Part shown: in pieces, positions 26,272 to 35,714 of the stretch
Layout of the letters: each line of letters starts with the position of its first letter
Numbering within the stretch: position 1 is the first letter of the stretch
Source: an uncultured Saprospiraceae bacterium
Lineage (GTDB): Bacteria > Bacteroidota > Bacteroidia > Chitinophagales > Saprospiraceae
Assembly: GCA_937951615.1 (NCBI GenBank)
Contig: CALFBH010000035.1
Coordinates: 23,604-87,603 of the forward strand
Reading direction: 5' to 3'
Length of the DNA: 64,000 nt
Made by a program: the position numbers and the translations under genes
Notes under the pieces: generated by a model
Told to the model about the DNA's origin: nothing
Seen by the model: the letters and a program-made list of their open reading frames with translations, nothing else
The model's database searches: none

Positions 26272-27174
26272 ATGAACATCCAACAAATTGCAAGACTGAC
26301 CGGACATCGCGCTTCGGTTTACGCACTCGCGCCCGGCGACACCCCCAATCAGGTGCTATCGGGTGGGGGAGAAGGCTGGGTGGTGCAATGGGACATGGAT
26401 AAGCCAGAACAAGGAAAAGTTGTAGCAAAAGTAGAGACCAATATATTTTCACTCTGCTACATTGCTGAACAAAAACTGCTCCTTGCAGGCAATATGAACG
26501 GCGGTTTGCATTGGGTAGATTTGGCGAAAAAACAGGATTTAAAAAATGTAGCCTATCATGAAAAAGGCATTTTTGATATTCAATATGTAAATGGAGCAAT
26601 CTATACCGCAGGAGGAGAGGGCAAGTTGGTCAAATGGTCGATAGAACATCAGCGACCAGTAGAGACTTTTGCGCTGGCATCTGACAGCCTGCGCAGTTTG
26701 GTGTATAACGAAGCTAGAAAAGAATGGGCAGTTGGCGCAAGCGACCATGCTATCTATCTATTGGACGATAATTTCAATATCAAAAGACGACTGGAAAAAG
26801 CGCATGATAACTCTGTGTTTACTGTGCAATATTCGCCAGACGGCAAATATCTCCTGAGCGGTGGACGCGATGCGTATATGCGGGTATGGGAGATTGAAAA
26901 CGACTGTCGTCTAAAAGTAGAACATCCAGCACATTTGTTCACGGTCAATCATATCGCCTGGCATCCTGATGGGCATATTTTTGCCACTGCAAGCCGAGAT
27001 AAAACCATCAAAATCTGGGATGCGACAACTTTTGACTTATTAAAAGTCATAGATGTCATGAAATACGGAGGTCATGTCAATTCTGTAAACCGACTACTTT
27101 GGTCGAAGCATCATAATTATTTGGTGTCTTGCAGCGATGACCGAGTAGTGATGATTTGGGCAGTGGAATCATAG
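26272..27174 (+). CDS. WD40 repeat protein
   Basis: This 300-residue cytosolic protein is built of about seven WD40 blades. Examples are LTGHRASVYALAPGD, EKAHDNSVFTVQYSPDGKYLLSGGRDAYMRVWEI, PAHLFTVNHIAWHPDGHIFATASRDKTIKIWD and a final VSCSDDRVVMIWAV. A complete seven-bladed propeller would act as a protein interaction platform. No enzymatic domain is attached, and partners are unknown. Confidence 0.9.
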   Translation: MNIQQIARLTGHRASVYALAPGDTPNQVLSGGGEGWVVQWDMDKPEQGKVVAKVETNIFSLCYIAEQKLLLAGNMNGGLHWVDLAKKQDLKNVAYHEKGIFDIQYVNGAIYTAGGEGKLVKWSIEHQRPVETFALASDSLRSLVYNEARKEWAVGASDHAIYLLDDNFNIKRRLEKAHDNSVFTVQYSPDGKYLLSGGRDAYMRVWEIENDCRLKVEHPAHLFTVNHIAWHPDGHIFATASRDKTIKIWDATTFDLLKVIDVMKYGGHVNSVNRLLWSKHHNYLVSCSDDRVVMIWAVES

Positions 27175-27177
27175 AAA

Positions 27178-27786
27178 TTATTTTAAGGCATTCTTATAGT
27201 AATCTATAATGGTTTGAAAAATCCCGAGTACATTTTCTATTTCATTTAAATAATACAATTTAGTATTGATTTTGATACAATCCTTTTCAAGGAGCATAAA
27301 TAACCATTCGTTTCCTGTAGTGACACAGCCATATATAATATCCAGATTTACCCCTTTTTTCTGGTTATAAATATTAGCACCTATAAGTTGAGCAGCACAT
27401 TGGGGAACACCTAGCTCTACATCATTTTTTTTAGCCTCTACAATTTGTATAATAGGAAAATTGATATCAAAAGTACCCGTATCTTTAGCCAGAATAAAAT
27501 CACATTCTCCTCTTAATCCGACTTTTTCATCAGCGATTAATGTATCGCCAGAATATATCGTGAAGAATTTATCATTTTTGTTACGCAATTCTTTTAAGAT
27601 AGGAACTACAATCCATTCCGATTTTGCTTTTTCGCTTCTGATGGGGAGTTCTTCTACTTCTTTTAGGGCTTCTTTTAATGTTTCACTGGCTTCCATTGGA
27701 GTGAAAATATCTAAGATTGGCGTTCTTTTATTTTCTATCTTAAATCGTTCACGGATTTCATTTAAAGTAAAGTCGCTATATGCCAT
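27178..27786 (-). CDS. PD-(D/E)XK nuclease-like protein (orphan)
   Basis: I place the start at the ATG at 27786 (MAYSDFTLNE), giving 202 residues; the open frame extends 31 codons further but reads through a terminator hairpin. A restriction-type core is visible: E58 in SEWIVVPIL, D96 in GECDFIL, then E117-A-K119 in QIVEAKKND. GVPQCAAQLIGA follows with the Gln residues often seen after this motif. The protein has no methyltransferase or helicase partner nearby. Similar small proteins exist widely without known function. A nuclease role is inferred from the motif. Confidence 0.65.
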   Translation of the reverse strand: MAYSDFTLNEIRERFKIENKRTPILDIFTPMEASETLKEALKEVEELPIRSEKAKSEWIVVPILKELRNKNDKFFTIYSGDTLIADEKVGLRGECDFILAKDTGTFDINFPIIQIVEAKKNDVELGVPQCAAQLIGANIYNQKKGVNLDIIYGCVTTGNEWLFMLLEKDCIKINTKLYYLNEIENVLGIFQTIIDYYKNALK

Positions 27787-27817
27787 GTTGATTGTTTTAG
27801 ACAAAAATAAGAAAAAA

Positions 27818-27847
27818 CAAAGGCATTTCAATATTGAAATGCCTTTG
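27818..27847 (-). terminator. Perfect 30-bp palindrome acting as terminator of the PA-domain T9SS gene
   Basis: Arms AAAGGCATTTCAAT (27819-27832) and ATTGAAATGCCTTT (27833-27846) plus one C-G pair form a palindrome with no spacer. On the minus strand it is followed by a T-rich run. Confidence 0.75.
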
Positions 27848-27890
27848 CTTTTAAAAATTGCTATAAACGTCACTTTCAATTTGACGTTTG

Positions 27891-27908
27891 TCCCGATAAT
27901 TATCGGGA
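27891..27908. repeat. TCCCGATAATTATCGGGA palindrome (dispersed hairpin family)
   Basis: This perfect 18-bp palindrome lies next to a GACGTTTG repeat. Related copies sit at 49618-49635 and 62304-62322. Confidence 0.65.
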
Positions 27909-27917
27909 GTGTTTCTG

Positions 27918-29600
27918 CTATTTATTACCTGCAATAATCAACTTAAGTGTTTTCTGACCTTCTGCTGTTCTGACATGTACAAAATAAGTACCTGCCGCCA
28001 TAGCCTGAGTGTCCATACGCAAAACTTCCTGCTGAACATTATTATAATTTTCAGTTTGGATGACACGTCCGGCAATATCCAATAAAGTAATGTCTACTTT
28101 TTCAGAAACATCTTTCAGATCCAGATCAATATTCACATAAGTGCTGGCTGGATTGGGCATCAATTGTACTTGCTCTGCTTCAAGCTGTGGCTCATTAATG
28201 TCCGTAAGCTGAGATACATTTAAGCGGACAACACCATTGATACCACTTGTAAATCCACCAGTAAACCAATCCGTTCCTGTTTTTACAACAGAACCAATGC
28301 CAGGATAAGCAGTGATGCCAGAAGCCGTGATGAAGAACGAGTTTGTACCGATATATTCCAACATCAAGATATAGGTGGTATTAGCAGGCAGTGTGATAGG
28401 ATCGCCTGGTACATTGAAATTAAGTAAGTCAACTGTAACTAAAGCATCCTCCACATCATTAGCGGTGATTTCATAAGAGTTGAAACCCAGTACCAATACA
28501 TCTGAATCATTAAATACAGCATCACCATTCTCATCAATATCACCGTCTCCATTAGCATCTACTTGATAGATTGTAGCGGTGAGAAACTCTCCGATGAGGT
28601 CTGCTGGATTGCTTATCGCAAAAGTAGCTGACAAAGCATCAGTAGTTTGGATGACGGTATAAAGTGATCCCATCCCAAAATTGCCGCCACCGTTAACACC
28701 GATACCACCAGGACTTTGGAAATTATTATCCAAACCAAACTGGTCAGGTGTGATAACGAAGCCCATAACTTCTTCATCCACACCGGTTTCATAACCGACG
28801 ATATCTGCACCATTATTATAAAAACGGACATCATATACGCCCATCATAGTTGGGGTATAAGAATCAGCAAAAGAAACCACAGAATCCGTTCCAGCAGGAA
28901 GTGTATTGATGGTTTCGCTATAAGTAACTAGACTTCCGGAAGGATCGGTAATGTCGCAATAAACAATAATATTCGACTGGTCGGCAGCCGTTCTGTTAGA
29001 AATAGTCGTCGAGATGTCTCTAAGTGTATCAATCTGATCCTTAGGTGTCAGATATGCATAAGGTGCAGTTGAGGCACGAAGGTTGAACGCATTTGAAAGA
29101 GATACATTAACTGGTCCGTTGGCCATCTCTGCCTTAATTTCGTCGCAAAATGTCAGCGTAATCATAATGGATGGAATCGTAGCGTTAGCACCTACGGCAC
29201 CAGCACCCATAGTTATGGGTTCGCCACCTACATTATTACAAATGATAACAGCAATAGCACCTGCCATTTCTGCTTCCAATACTTTAACACCAAACTCGCA
29301 TACTCCGCGATCAATAAGGGCGATATTTCCTGAAATATCTGCGGCATTGACAAGTGGTGATTCGCAAGCATCAGTTACAGGGGCTGTCCCATCATCAGCG
29401 AGTACCAAATCGCCAGTGTAAGTGGATTCTATAGCTGGTCCAAAATCAGCAGCGGCTACACCAACATTGGTATAGGTGCCTTCAAGAGAGGCAGGACTGT
29501 TGACAAATAAAGCCACCTGAGCAAATAGGCTAGGTATGGCCAATGCACTCAGGCATAAAACCAGACAAAATTTAAAAATCATTTTTGTAAAAGTGGTCAT
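27918..29600 (-). CDS. Secreted protein with PA domain and T9SS type A sorting domain
   Basis: This 560-residue protein has a signal peptide ending SLFAQ. A protease-associated (PA) domain covers about residues 60-155 (DACESPLVNAADISGNIALIDRGVCEFGVKVLEAEMAGAIAVIICNN-like region). A beta-rich middle follows, and a type A sorting domain covers the last 80 residues (LMPNPASTYVNI...GTYFVHV). PA domains normally accompany proteases, but no protease domain is present, so this is probably a surface protein or inhibitor. A -7-like TACTTTTG lies on the minus strand at 29759-29752. Confidence 0.85.
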   Translation of the reverse strand: MTTFTKMIFKFCLVLCLSALAIPSLFAQVALFVNSPASLEGTYTNVGVAAADFGPAIESTYTGDLVLADDGTAPVTDACESPLVNAADISGNIALIDRGVCEFGVKVLEAEMAGAIAVIICNNVGGEPITMGAGAVGANATIPSIMITLTFCDEIKAEMANGPVNVSLSNAFNLRASTAPYAYLTPKDQIDTLRDISTTISNRTAADQSNIIVYCDITDPSGSLVTYSETINTLPAGTDSVVSFADSYTPTMMGVYDVRFYNNGADIVGYETGVDEEVMGFVITPDQFGLDNNFQSPGGIGVNGGGNFGMGSLYTVIQTTDALSATFAISNPADLIGEFLTATIYQVDANGDGDIDENGDAVFNDSDVLVLGFNSYEITANDVEDALVTVDLLNFNVPGDPITLPANTTYILMLEYIGTNSFFITASGITAYPGIGSVVKTGTDWFTGGFTSGINGVVRLNVSQLTDINEPQLEAEQVQLMPNPASTYVNIDLDLKDVSEKVDITLLDIAGRVIQTENYNNVQQEVLRMDTQAMAAGTYFVHVRTAEGQKTLKLIIAGNK

Positions 29601-29965
29601 AGTAAACTTGGATTTTAAAAATTAGGAAATGTGATAATTGTGAAGAAAAGCATATTTGATTTAATTTTTTTCGCCCCTCATACATCCTTTTTTATATAAA
29701 ATGAATCTATTAGGTAGATATGGATTAAATCTATAACACTAAGCTTCACATCAAAAGTAAGTGAAAAATAGTAAATTTTTATGAAACTGTTTAAGAAGTA
29801 GGGGGAGATTAATATTATAATTATTAATTATGAAAAATATTTTAACATTGTTTAATATTATAATGTAGAAATAATTTCAAATAAGAGGTAACCTTTTGGC
29901 GTTTCAGGGAATATATAGGTGTACATCCAAAACAACCAGAACAATATATAAAACAATATAGAACA
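29601..29965. other. Intergenic region between divergent genes
   Basis: This 365-bp AT-rich region holds the candidate minus-strand -7 element TACTTTTG (29752-29759 on the plus strand as CAAAAGTA) with no good -33 element. Nothing else is evident. Confidence 0.45.
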
Positions 29966-30349
29966 ATGAGAACAGAATTAAGCACCCAGGAATTTTATCA
30001 AGCTCCAAACAGGATAAAATCAGATCGATTTGATTTGGTCTATGGTTTTACCTTTAATAACCTGTTGAGCAGCGGTAGCACAACTCCAGGCAGTGCTCCT
30101 CTCCAGATGCTTCACCTGATTTTGGAAAGCCCACGCAATCATGCGACCCATGCATTAGATTTGTGGTTATTCAGCGAAGCTCGAAAGATTTTTATGACGA
30201 TTAAGAAGGTAGATTCTCGCCAGAAAGCTATCCGTCAGCGTATCATTGCCCGCTTTGTCGAGCAGTTGAATCCTGGTAAACGCCTCGGTGCAGCACTACA
30301 GATTCATTATATGGTCATCAATATCCTCGAAAAAATGGGATTCAAATAA
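29966..30349 (+). CDS. Small cytosolic protein of unknown function
   Basis: This 127-residue protein is mainly helical with a basic C-terminal half (SRQKAIRQRIIARFVEQLNPGKRLGAALQIHYMVINILEKMGF). It has no signal, metal or membrane motif. The coherent composition and a terminator directly downstream support a real gene. Confidence 0.6.
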   Translation: MRTELSTQEFYQAPNRIKSDRFDLVYGFTFNNLLSSGSTTPGSAPLQMLHLILESPRNHATHALDLWLFSEARKIFMTIKKVDSRQKAIRQRIIARFVEQLNPGKRLGAALQIHYMVINILEKMGFK

Positions 30350-30408
30350 AAGAGTAAGTTTAGTAAAAATAGTTTAGGTTTTAAGAATTAGATTTTCTCA
30401 TGTTTAGC

Positions 30409-30457
30409 AGTTCCCTTGAATTTTATGAACTCCATAAAGTTTGAGGGAATTTTTTTT
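30409..30457 (+). terminator. Rho-independent terminator after the 127-residue protein gene
   Basis: TTCCCTTGAA (30411-30420) pairs with TTTGAGGGAA (30440-30449), followed by eight T. Confidence 0.6.
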
Positions 30458-30503
30458 ACCCCAATACTCCCAATACTCCCAATACCCCAATACCCCAATA
30501 CCC

Positions 30504-33194
30504 TCAAAAAGAAAACCCAGCCCGCAATTTAAAGGCATAATTATCTATCTCTTTTGGCTTTTTATAATGCCCATAACGGTAAAAAACACCTGCGCCCAAA
30601 CCAAGATAACCCAGATTCAAGACATTTATACGAATCAGATTGTCCAATGCCAACCCGCTTTCATAATAACCTTTATCCAGCGTATCAAAATTTTCGCCCT
30701 CAGCAGCGGATAAGGTGGAAAAACCAATACCCTGGGCAAAAATAATATCTGGTCTGAATTTTTGAGTACGAAACAGCAGTGTTCCAAAATTGTGATACAC
30801 AAAAAGATTGGCAAAACGATCACCTAAAAATTCATATAAGCCCATGGTTTGAAAAGTATTGGCAACAAAAAAAGGTTCCCAGGCTGATGAGCGACTACCA
30901 TTCCCATTAAAGAGTAATGGATAAGGTGTATCGCCACGCACCATCCCGCCTTCCAGCCAGATAAAAGTCTGACCAAGTCGCTTCAATTTAAAATCAGCTT
31001 CCAGTGCCACGACCAGTCGATGAAAGTCGAGTTGTCCGTCTAGCACATCGGGTAGTCCTTTGGTGTAAAACACATTTAAAACAGGAAAAGGCGTCAGGGA
31101 AGGTACCCGCCGACCATTCAATTTGATATATTGTTCCTTGAAGGCATAACGAGCATTGGCATGAAAAGCGGTATAAGAAAACGCAGATACCCGCCCTATA
31201 GAATCCTGCAATGAAGGATTAGTATAAAGCGATTTTTGCTGAGAATGGCTGCCGCCCAATTGCAATTTCATATAACGTATTGGACGAACACCAACCGAGA
31301 CGCTGTACCGCTGAATAGAATCCAGTCGCTCAGCCTGCAACCCACGCTGAAAAGTCGCTGGTGAAGGCACATAATTGACGGGATAATTTGCTTGATAAAC
31401 CAATCCTGGCTCCCGCAAATCATTGAAATACTCCAATTTGATTTCTGGCTCATAACGACTGTCGGGATGCCGAAGTCGGAAATCTGCGCCGTATTTCCAG
31501 GCTTTATCTTTTGTGCCATAGCCAACATATCCGCCAAGGCTGATAAAACGGGAAATCGCGTCGCTGCTATGCAAGCCCAATCCAATTCGCGTGCCTTCGT
31601 AGTTGTTATTATTCAACAGGCGAGGAAGGTCTACCGCGACTTTGCCAAACTGAATTTGATTATTGGTGATTAGATTTTCGGAGAGTTTTGTCAGTGCATC
31701 CAGATTAGCTTCCTTGCCAATCGAATCGACAAACTGATAGGATTGTTTTTCTTTTTGGGTCAATGGCTCAATGCGGGCTTCCGCCCAATAGTCTTCCTGT
31801 TTTTTAATGGCTTCAGGAGGCATGACTACTGCATCTATGCCAAAATCTTTCCGACTGATGTCTGGTTCAATTTCTATGTCTTTAAAATAACTTTTTCCAT
31901 TCAGGTACATGTCTGTAGAAGGCAAAGGTACGCCGTGCCATTGAACTTCAAAATTGAGCTGACTGGGAAACCACTGCTCCTGCACAAAGCTATATTGCTG
32001 TTCAATTTTCAGGTGGGCTTTATTGATTTGGGCAGGTTCAGCGATTACATTCTGGACGGCATAACGATTGGTATTGATATACAAAACGCCTTTTAAACCT
32101 TCAAAATTGGCTTTTTTCTTAGGTTGAAAACTAATGACAAAAATGGTGTCTTGCTGACGAAAAAGCGTATCCTCTTCCAGTCGAAAGCGATAAAATTGTG
32201 TACTGCCCCGACTAATAGGATTGATATAATCTTTGCCCAACAAAGGAATATGTGATTTGTAAAATGAAAAAGGCTGAATATCAGTTGCCAAAGCCACAAT
32301 CGCCGGATTTTGTAGACCAGACACTCGACTTGCTAAGACTGTTTCCTCGCTTTTATCGGGTCGAATGAAGATACGTTCCGTGACGGATTCAAGAATCATC
32401 AGGTGATATTGGTCAAAATTGGCTTGTGCAGATGTTGCATCTATTCTTGTCTGCTGGTCTTTTTCCGCATTCCTACCTTTTACGCGACGCTGAATATACT
32501 GAGTAGAGTCGAACGTTGTATTGGCAACAAATTTATTATAAGAAGTGTATTTAAAAGAACGGACTTTTTCAGGATTGTTGATGCGTTTGTTTTGTACGGC
32601 TTTGCGAATGATGCGATGAGCAGGATTTTCTCCGGCAATCACGACAATTTCACCTAGCATCAATTCGTCCTGCTCCATTTCAATGCTAAGGAAATCTTCA
32701 CCTTCAACAGAGATCGTTTTAGTTTTATAACCAATGTAAATGAGGCTTAGCTCGCGGATAGGTTCATCGCTGTTCAAGTCAAATTTTCCATCAATGTCAG
32801 TAGTTGTACCCTGTGTTACTTGCTGATTGATGATGATATTGACAAAAGCGAGATTTTCCTTGGTTTTTGCATCTTTGACTTTTCCGTTGATTTGGAAGGA
32901 TTGGGCTTGAGCAGTAATGCAGAGGAGGAAAAGCAAACTAAGGCTTAAAAAAGAATAAGTTGCTATGCATTTTTTAAATTGAATAGCAATATCCCCCTTT
33001 GGAGGGGGCGGAGGTGGAGGACAACTGAACAAAATTGACCGATATTTCAGCCCCTGCGCCAGCGGGGGATATTTCAGCAACTTTGTAAATGTATATCTCA
33101 GTTTTAAAAAAGAAGATTTTGCCTGTTTTACAAAAAGGTTGGGTTTGTCAGAATAGCTATAGGAACTTAATAGAAAGGCAGCAATTTTTTTCAT
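30504..33194 (-). CDS. DUF5686 family outer-membrane protein with carboxypeptidase-like regulatory domain; start probably misplaced
   Basis: The mature part has a signal peptide, then a CarboxypepD_reg-like domain (SFQINGKVKDAKTKENLAFVNI), then the long DUF5686 region and a barrel-like C-terminus ending GFSF. Proteins of this kind sit in the outer membrane of Bacteroidota; their substrate is unknown. The open frame starts at 33194 (896 residues), but the first 75 residues are a translation of a repeat element (including seven consecutive Pro) and are probably not natural. An ATG at 32970 would give MHSNLFFLSLSLLFLLCIT, a perfect signal peptide, if one T were removed from the T6 tract (plus strand A6 at 32947-32952). 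Confidence 0.8.
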   Translation of the reverse strand: MKKIAAFLLSSYSYSDKPNLFVKQAKSSFLKLRYTFTKLLKYPPLAQGLKYRSILFSCPPPPPPPKGDIAIQFKKCIATYSFLSLSLLFLLCITAQAQSFQINGKVKDAKTKENLAFVNIIINQQVTQGTTTDIDGKFDLNSDEPIRELSLIYIGYKTKTISVEGEDFLSIEMEQDELMLGEIVVIAGENPAHRIIRKAVQNKRINNPEKVRSFKYTSYNKFVANTTFDSTQYIQRRVKGRNAEKDQQTRIDATSAQANFDQYHLMILESVTERIFIRPDKSEETVLASRVSGLQNPAIVALATDIQPFSFYKSHIPLLGKDYINPISRGSTQFYRFRLEEDTLFRQQDTIFVISFQPKKKANFEGLKGVLYINTNRYAVQNVIAEPAQINKAHLKIEQQYSFVQEQWFPSQLNFEVQWHGVPLPSTDMYLNGKSYFKDIEIEPDISRKDFGIDAVVMPPEAIKKQEDYWAEARIEPLTQKEKQSYQFVDSIGKEANLDALTKLSENLITNNQIQFGKVAVDLPRLLNNNNYEGTRIGLGLHSSDAISRFISLGGYVGYGTKDKAWKYGADFRLRHPDSRYEPEIKLEYFNDLREPGLVYQANYPVNYVPSPATFQRGLQAERLDSIQRYSVSVGVRPIRYMKLQLGGSHSQQKSLYTNPSLQDSIGRVSAFSYTAFHANARYAFKEQYIKLNGRRVPSLTPFPVLNVFYTKGLPDVLDGQLDFHRLVVALEADFKLKRLGQTFIWLEGGMVRGDTPYPLLFNGNGSRSSAWEPFFVANTFQTMGLYEFLGDRFANLFVYHNFGTLLFRTQKFRPDIIFAQGIGFSTLSAAEGENFDTLDKGYYESGLALDNLIRINVLNLGYLGLGAGVFYRYGHYKKPKEIDNYAFKLRAGFSF
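32991..33085. repeat. GC-rich dispersed repeat with internal hairpins
   Basis: Hairpins CCCCC-TTTGGA-GGGGG and CCCC-TGCGCCAGC-GGGG lie with two direct copies of GATATTTCAGC (33041-33051 and 33068-33078). It is GC-rich compared with the flanks and overlaps the apparent 5' end of the DUF5686 reading frame. Confidence 0.55.
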
Positions 33195-33240
33195 ACTTTA
33201 TAATACGTAAAAAGAGTAGATTTAATTGTCTGCGGCAATT

Positions 33241-33270
33241 TTCTCGCAAAGGCGCGAAGGCGCAAAGATT
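33241..33270. repeat. GCAAAGGCGCGAAGGCGCAAAG repeat copy
   Basis: This is a single copy, in inverse orientation, of the GCGCCTTCGCGCCTTTGCGAGAA core of the 73-bp tandem array at the right end of the window. It lies just after the stop of the DUF72 gene. Confidence 0.55.
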
Positions 33271-33280
33271 TTATTTGAAG

Positions 33281-34210
33281 TTAAAACAAACGCATCTGCC
33301 CACCGGGCATAGTTTCAATTTCCCGCCCATCCAAAGTCGGAACATGGATATTCAACTGACAATGCTCATTCATCTTTTCAATAAAATAAGCAGCCAGTTG
33401 TGGAGCAAGAATATTGTCAGGTTCATGCGGGAAGAAAAAAACACGTTGCAAACCTTGTTCAAACCAATTTTTTAGCCGATCCACCCAGGCATCTATGCGT
33501 GTATAGTCGGTCGGATGCAAAGCATTGCCTACAAAACGAATCAGTGTCGTGTCAGTAGTGAGTCGTTGGTGCAGCACATCCCGCCGCCCAGCAACATCCG
33601 TGATGACAAGGCTGATATTCAGACCTTCCAGAGCTGCGCTCAATACTTCTATTTTCTCCGGCACATCAAACCAACTTTCATGCCGCAACTCAATAGATAA
33701 AGGAATATGGTTAGGAAATTTTTGCAAAAAAGTCTTCAGCAATTCCAGTCGGTCAAAACCAAAATAGGGCGGCAATTGCATAAAGCAGCAGCCCATCTTT
33801 TTATTCAGTTGGGCAATATTCTCACAAAAAAGCAAAGTATAATCCTTACTCAGTCCCAAGTCGCGACTATGGCTGATGGTCTGTGGAATTTTAGGGCAAA
33901 AACGAAAATTGTCAGGCGTGGTATCTCGCCATTTTTGGACAGTTTCGATGGTCGGAATACGATAATGTGTGGTGTTCAGTTCAATCGTACCAAACTGTCG
34001 GGAGTAGTGGTGCAAAAAATCTTTCGCCTTGGTTTTTAGTGGATAAACCGACCCGATCCATTCCTTCATATTCCAGCCTGTACAGCCGATATAAAGCTGA
34101 GGTGCATCCTCGGTTTTTGGCAATCGGGCGAGTAGGGGAGAAGTGCCTGCGGCGTCAGCCGGAAGCGTGAAATCTACTTGATCAATATGAGCTAGTTTTC
34201 CGAATTTCAT
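33281..34210 (-). CDS. DUF72 domain-containing protein
   Basis: This 309-residue protein matches the DUF72 family (TIM-barrel-like): YIGCTGWNMKEWIGSVYP near residue 37, FGTIELNTTHYRIP, FRFCPKIPQTISH, and a C-terminal FFFPHEPDNILAPQLAAYF region. Family members are widespread cytosolic proteins without a settled biochemical function. It starts 7 bp after the stop of the upstream Lcl-domain gene on the same strand. Confidence 0.9.
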   Translation of the reverse strand: MKFGKLAHIDQVDFTLPADAAGTSPLLARLPKTEDAPQLYIGCTGWNMKEWIGSVYPLKTKAKDFLHHYSRQFGTIELNTTHYRIPTIETVQKWRDTTPDNFRFCPKIPQTISHSRDLGLSKDYTLLFCENIAQLNKKMGCCFMQLPPYFGFDRLELLKTFLQKFPNHIPLSIELRHESWFDVPEKIEVLSAALEGLNISLVITDVAGRRDVLHQRLTTDTTLIRFVGNALHPTDYTRIDAWVDRLKNWFEQGLQRVFFFPHEPDNILAPQLAAYFIEKMNEHCQLNIHVPTLDGREIETMPGGQMRLF

Positions 34211-34217
34211 TATAAGT

Positions 34218-35165
34218 CTAAAAAGCTCTGATGGCTCTTACTTTAAAAGAAGCATTTTTACTGCCATCAGTAGAATCTCCTGTACTAAAATAGTATGTCC
34301 ATGCAGCACTAGTCCCGTAACCTTCTGTGGAACTCCAGTATATTCCACTATTACCTACTGCAGGACTATACTCATTATTTATAGGATTAGATGCGGGATT
34401 GCCATCATTGCTTAGCACTCTTTCTATTATTACGAGTACTGCATCAATCTGTTTTAATTCTGCATGGCTTGGTAAGTACCAGTCTGTAAAACCGCCGCCA
34501 TTATAATCAGCACAAAGTTGTGCAGCATAAGTCCCCCCTGTTCCTAATACGTTCACAATAGTGGTCGTGTTGGCCATTCCATTATAAAAGTCATCAGCTC
34601 CTGTGAAAGTCAATGAACCCGCCCCCCATGTAACACCATTGCCCGGATTTATATCATCAAGACTGGCTATAAGACCATGGTTGCCGTTTGCCCATACTGC
34701 ATATACAATTCCACCACCAAAAAGCTCGCCTACATAATGTTTTGTTGAGTCTTGTCTGACGCTATCTGCGATACTTGCATATAAGGCATAGGGTACACTC
34801 AGCAATTGACTAGTGCCTGTAATCGTATAATTACTACCTCCTGTCAGGTCGTATTGTGTTTTGAGAAAATAAGGTCCGTTTCCCCAGTCAATGGCACTGA
34901 AGTCTCCAGTGTTGACCATGCCTGTTCCTATTTCTAAAGTGACTAATCCATTGGCATTACTTACTGGGGTATGTGTTTCTGTGTAAACAGATGTTCCGCT
35001 GATTGCGCCTTGTAGGATACTGATTTGCATGCCCAATATCTGATTGGTGACTAAGGCATCATTGGCGTCTCTTATGACCGCCTGGTAACTCATTTTTTGT
35101 GGAGCTTGTCCAAAGAGAGTTAGGGAGAGTAATATTGCTGTGATTGTGGTATATGCGTTTTTCAT
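34218..35165 (-). CDS. Secreted protein with C-terminal Lcl/DUF1566-like domain
   Basis: This 315-residue protein has a signal peptide (ending LTLFGQ). An N-terminal region common in Bacteroidota secreted proteins follows (MSYQAVIRDANDALVTNQILGMQISI). A C-terminal Lcl/DUF1566 domain is marked by FTDWYLPSHAELKQI and YWSSTEGYGTSAAW...VRAIRAF. Such domains are C-type-lectin-like and often bind surfaces. It is separated by 2 bp from a short T9SS protein gene upstream, suggesting co-transcription. Confidence 0.82.
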   Translation of the reverse strand: MKNAYTTITAILLSLTLFGQAPQKMSYQAVIRDANDALVTNQILGMQISILQGAISGTSVYTETHTPVSNANGLVTLEIGTGMVNTGDFSAIDWGNGPYFLKTQYDLTGGSNYTITGTSQLLSVPYALYASIADSVRQDSTKHYVGELFGGGIVYAVWANGNHGLIASLDDINPGNGVTWGAGSLTFTGADDFYNGMANTTTIVNVLGTGGTYAAQLCADYNGGGFTDWYLPSHAELKQIDAVLVIIERVLSNDGNPASNPINNEYSPAVGNSGIYWSSTEGYGTSAAWTYYFSTGDSTDGSKNASFKVRAIRAF

Positions 35166-35167
35166 AG

Positions 35168-35683
35168 CTATTGTTTTTTGATTATTTTGAACGTTTTTAT
35201 AATGGTTTCATGGTCTATTATGGATAAAAAATAAGTAGAGGCAGGTAACTTATCTATTTTAATAGAGATATTGTTATTTTCAGTTATAAGACCACTTTTT
35301 AATAGTTTTGTATGAACGTCATAGAGTTGATATTTCAGGTTAATACGTTTTGTATGAGCTGCTTTTAAGGTTAAAAAATTTGTAGCAGGATTAGGAGAAA
35401 TCGATAGTTCTATATCATCATAGGAATCGTATAATGCTGTAATAACAGAAATCTCATAAGGCTGTTGTACGCCTTCTATTACAGTATTATCCACTCCTGT
35501 ATTTGTGGAATACGCAACTTGCCCCACAGTATAACTTACGGTGCCACCTGTACCAGAAACTTCTCCTCCAGTAGCAGCTACAGCATCCTGGGCATGTAAG
35601 TTTGTTGTATAAAAAAACAGGATTGATACAATTATAATCGTGAGATAGTTTATTCTAGCGTTGATCGTTTTATATGTTTTCAT
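35168..35683 (-). CDS. Short T9SS type A sorting-domain protein
   Basis: The start at 35683 gives 171 residues with a signal peptide (MKTYKTINARINYLTIIIVS..., ending LHAQ). The open frame continues upstream to 35842, but that part is only the shadow of the DUF4249 gene. A short Gly/Val-rich section (ATGGEVSGTGGTVSYTVGQVAYST) follows the signal. The rest is a type A sorting domain (SISPNPATNFLTL...STYFLSI). It probably forms a unit with the Lcl-domain protein directly downstream. Confidence 0.82.
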   Translation of the reverse strand: MKTYKTINARINYLTIIIVSILFFYTTNLHAQDAVAATGGEVSGTGGTVSYTVGQVAYSTNTGVDNTVIEGVQQPYEISVITALYDSYDDIELSISPNPATNFLTLKAAHTKRINLKYQLYDVHTKLLKSGLITENNNISIKIDKLPASTYFLSIIDHETIIKTFKIIKKQ

Positions 35684-35714
35684 GGTTGTTTTATTTTTGA
35701 ATTTGAATTTCACC

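Noticed and set aside
27178..27879. Type I restriction R subunit fragment
   Set aside because: The protein is complete at 202 residues with no helicase domain, and no HsdM or HsdS lies nearby.
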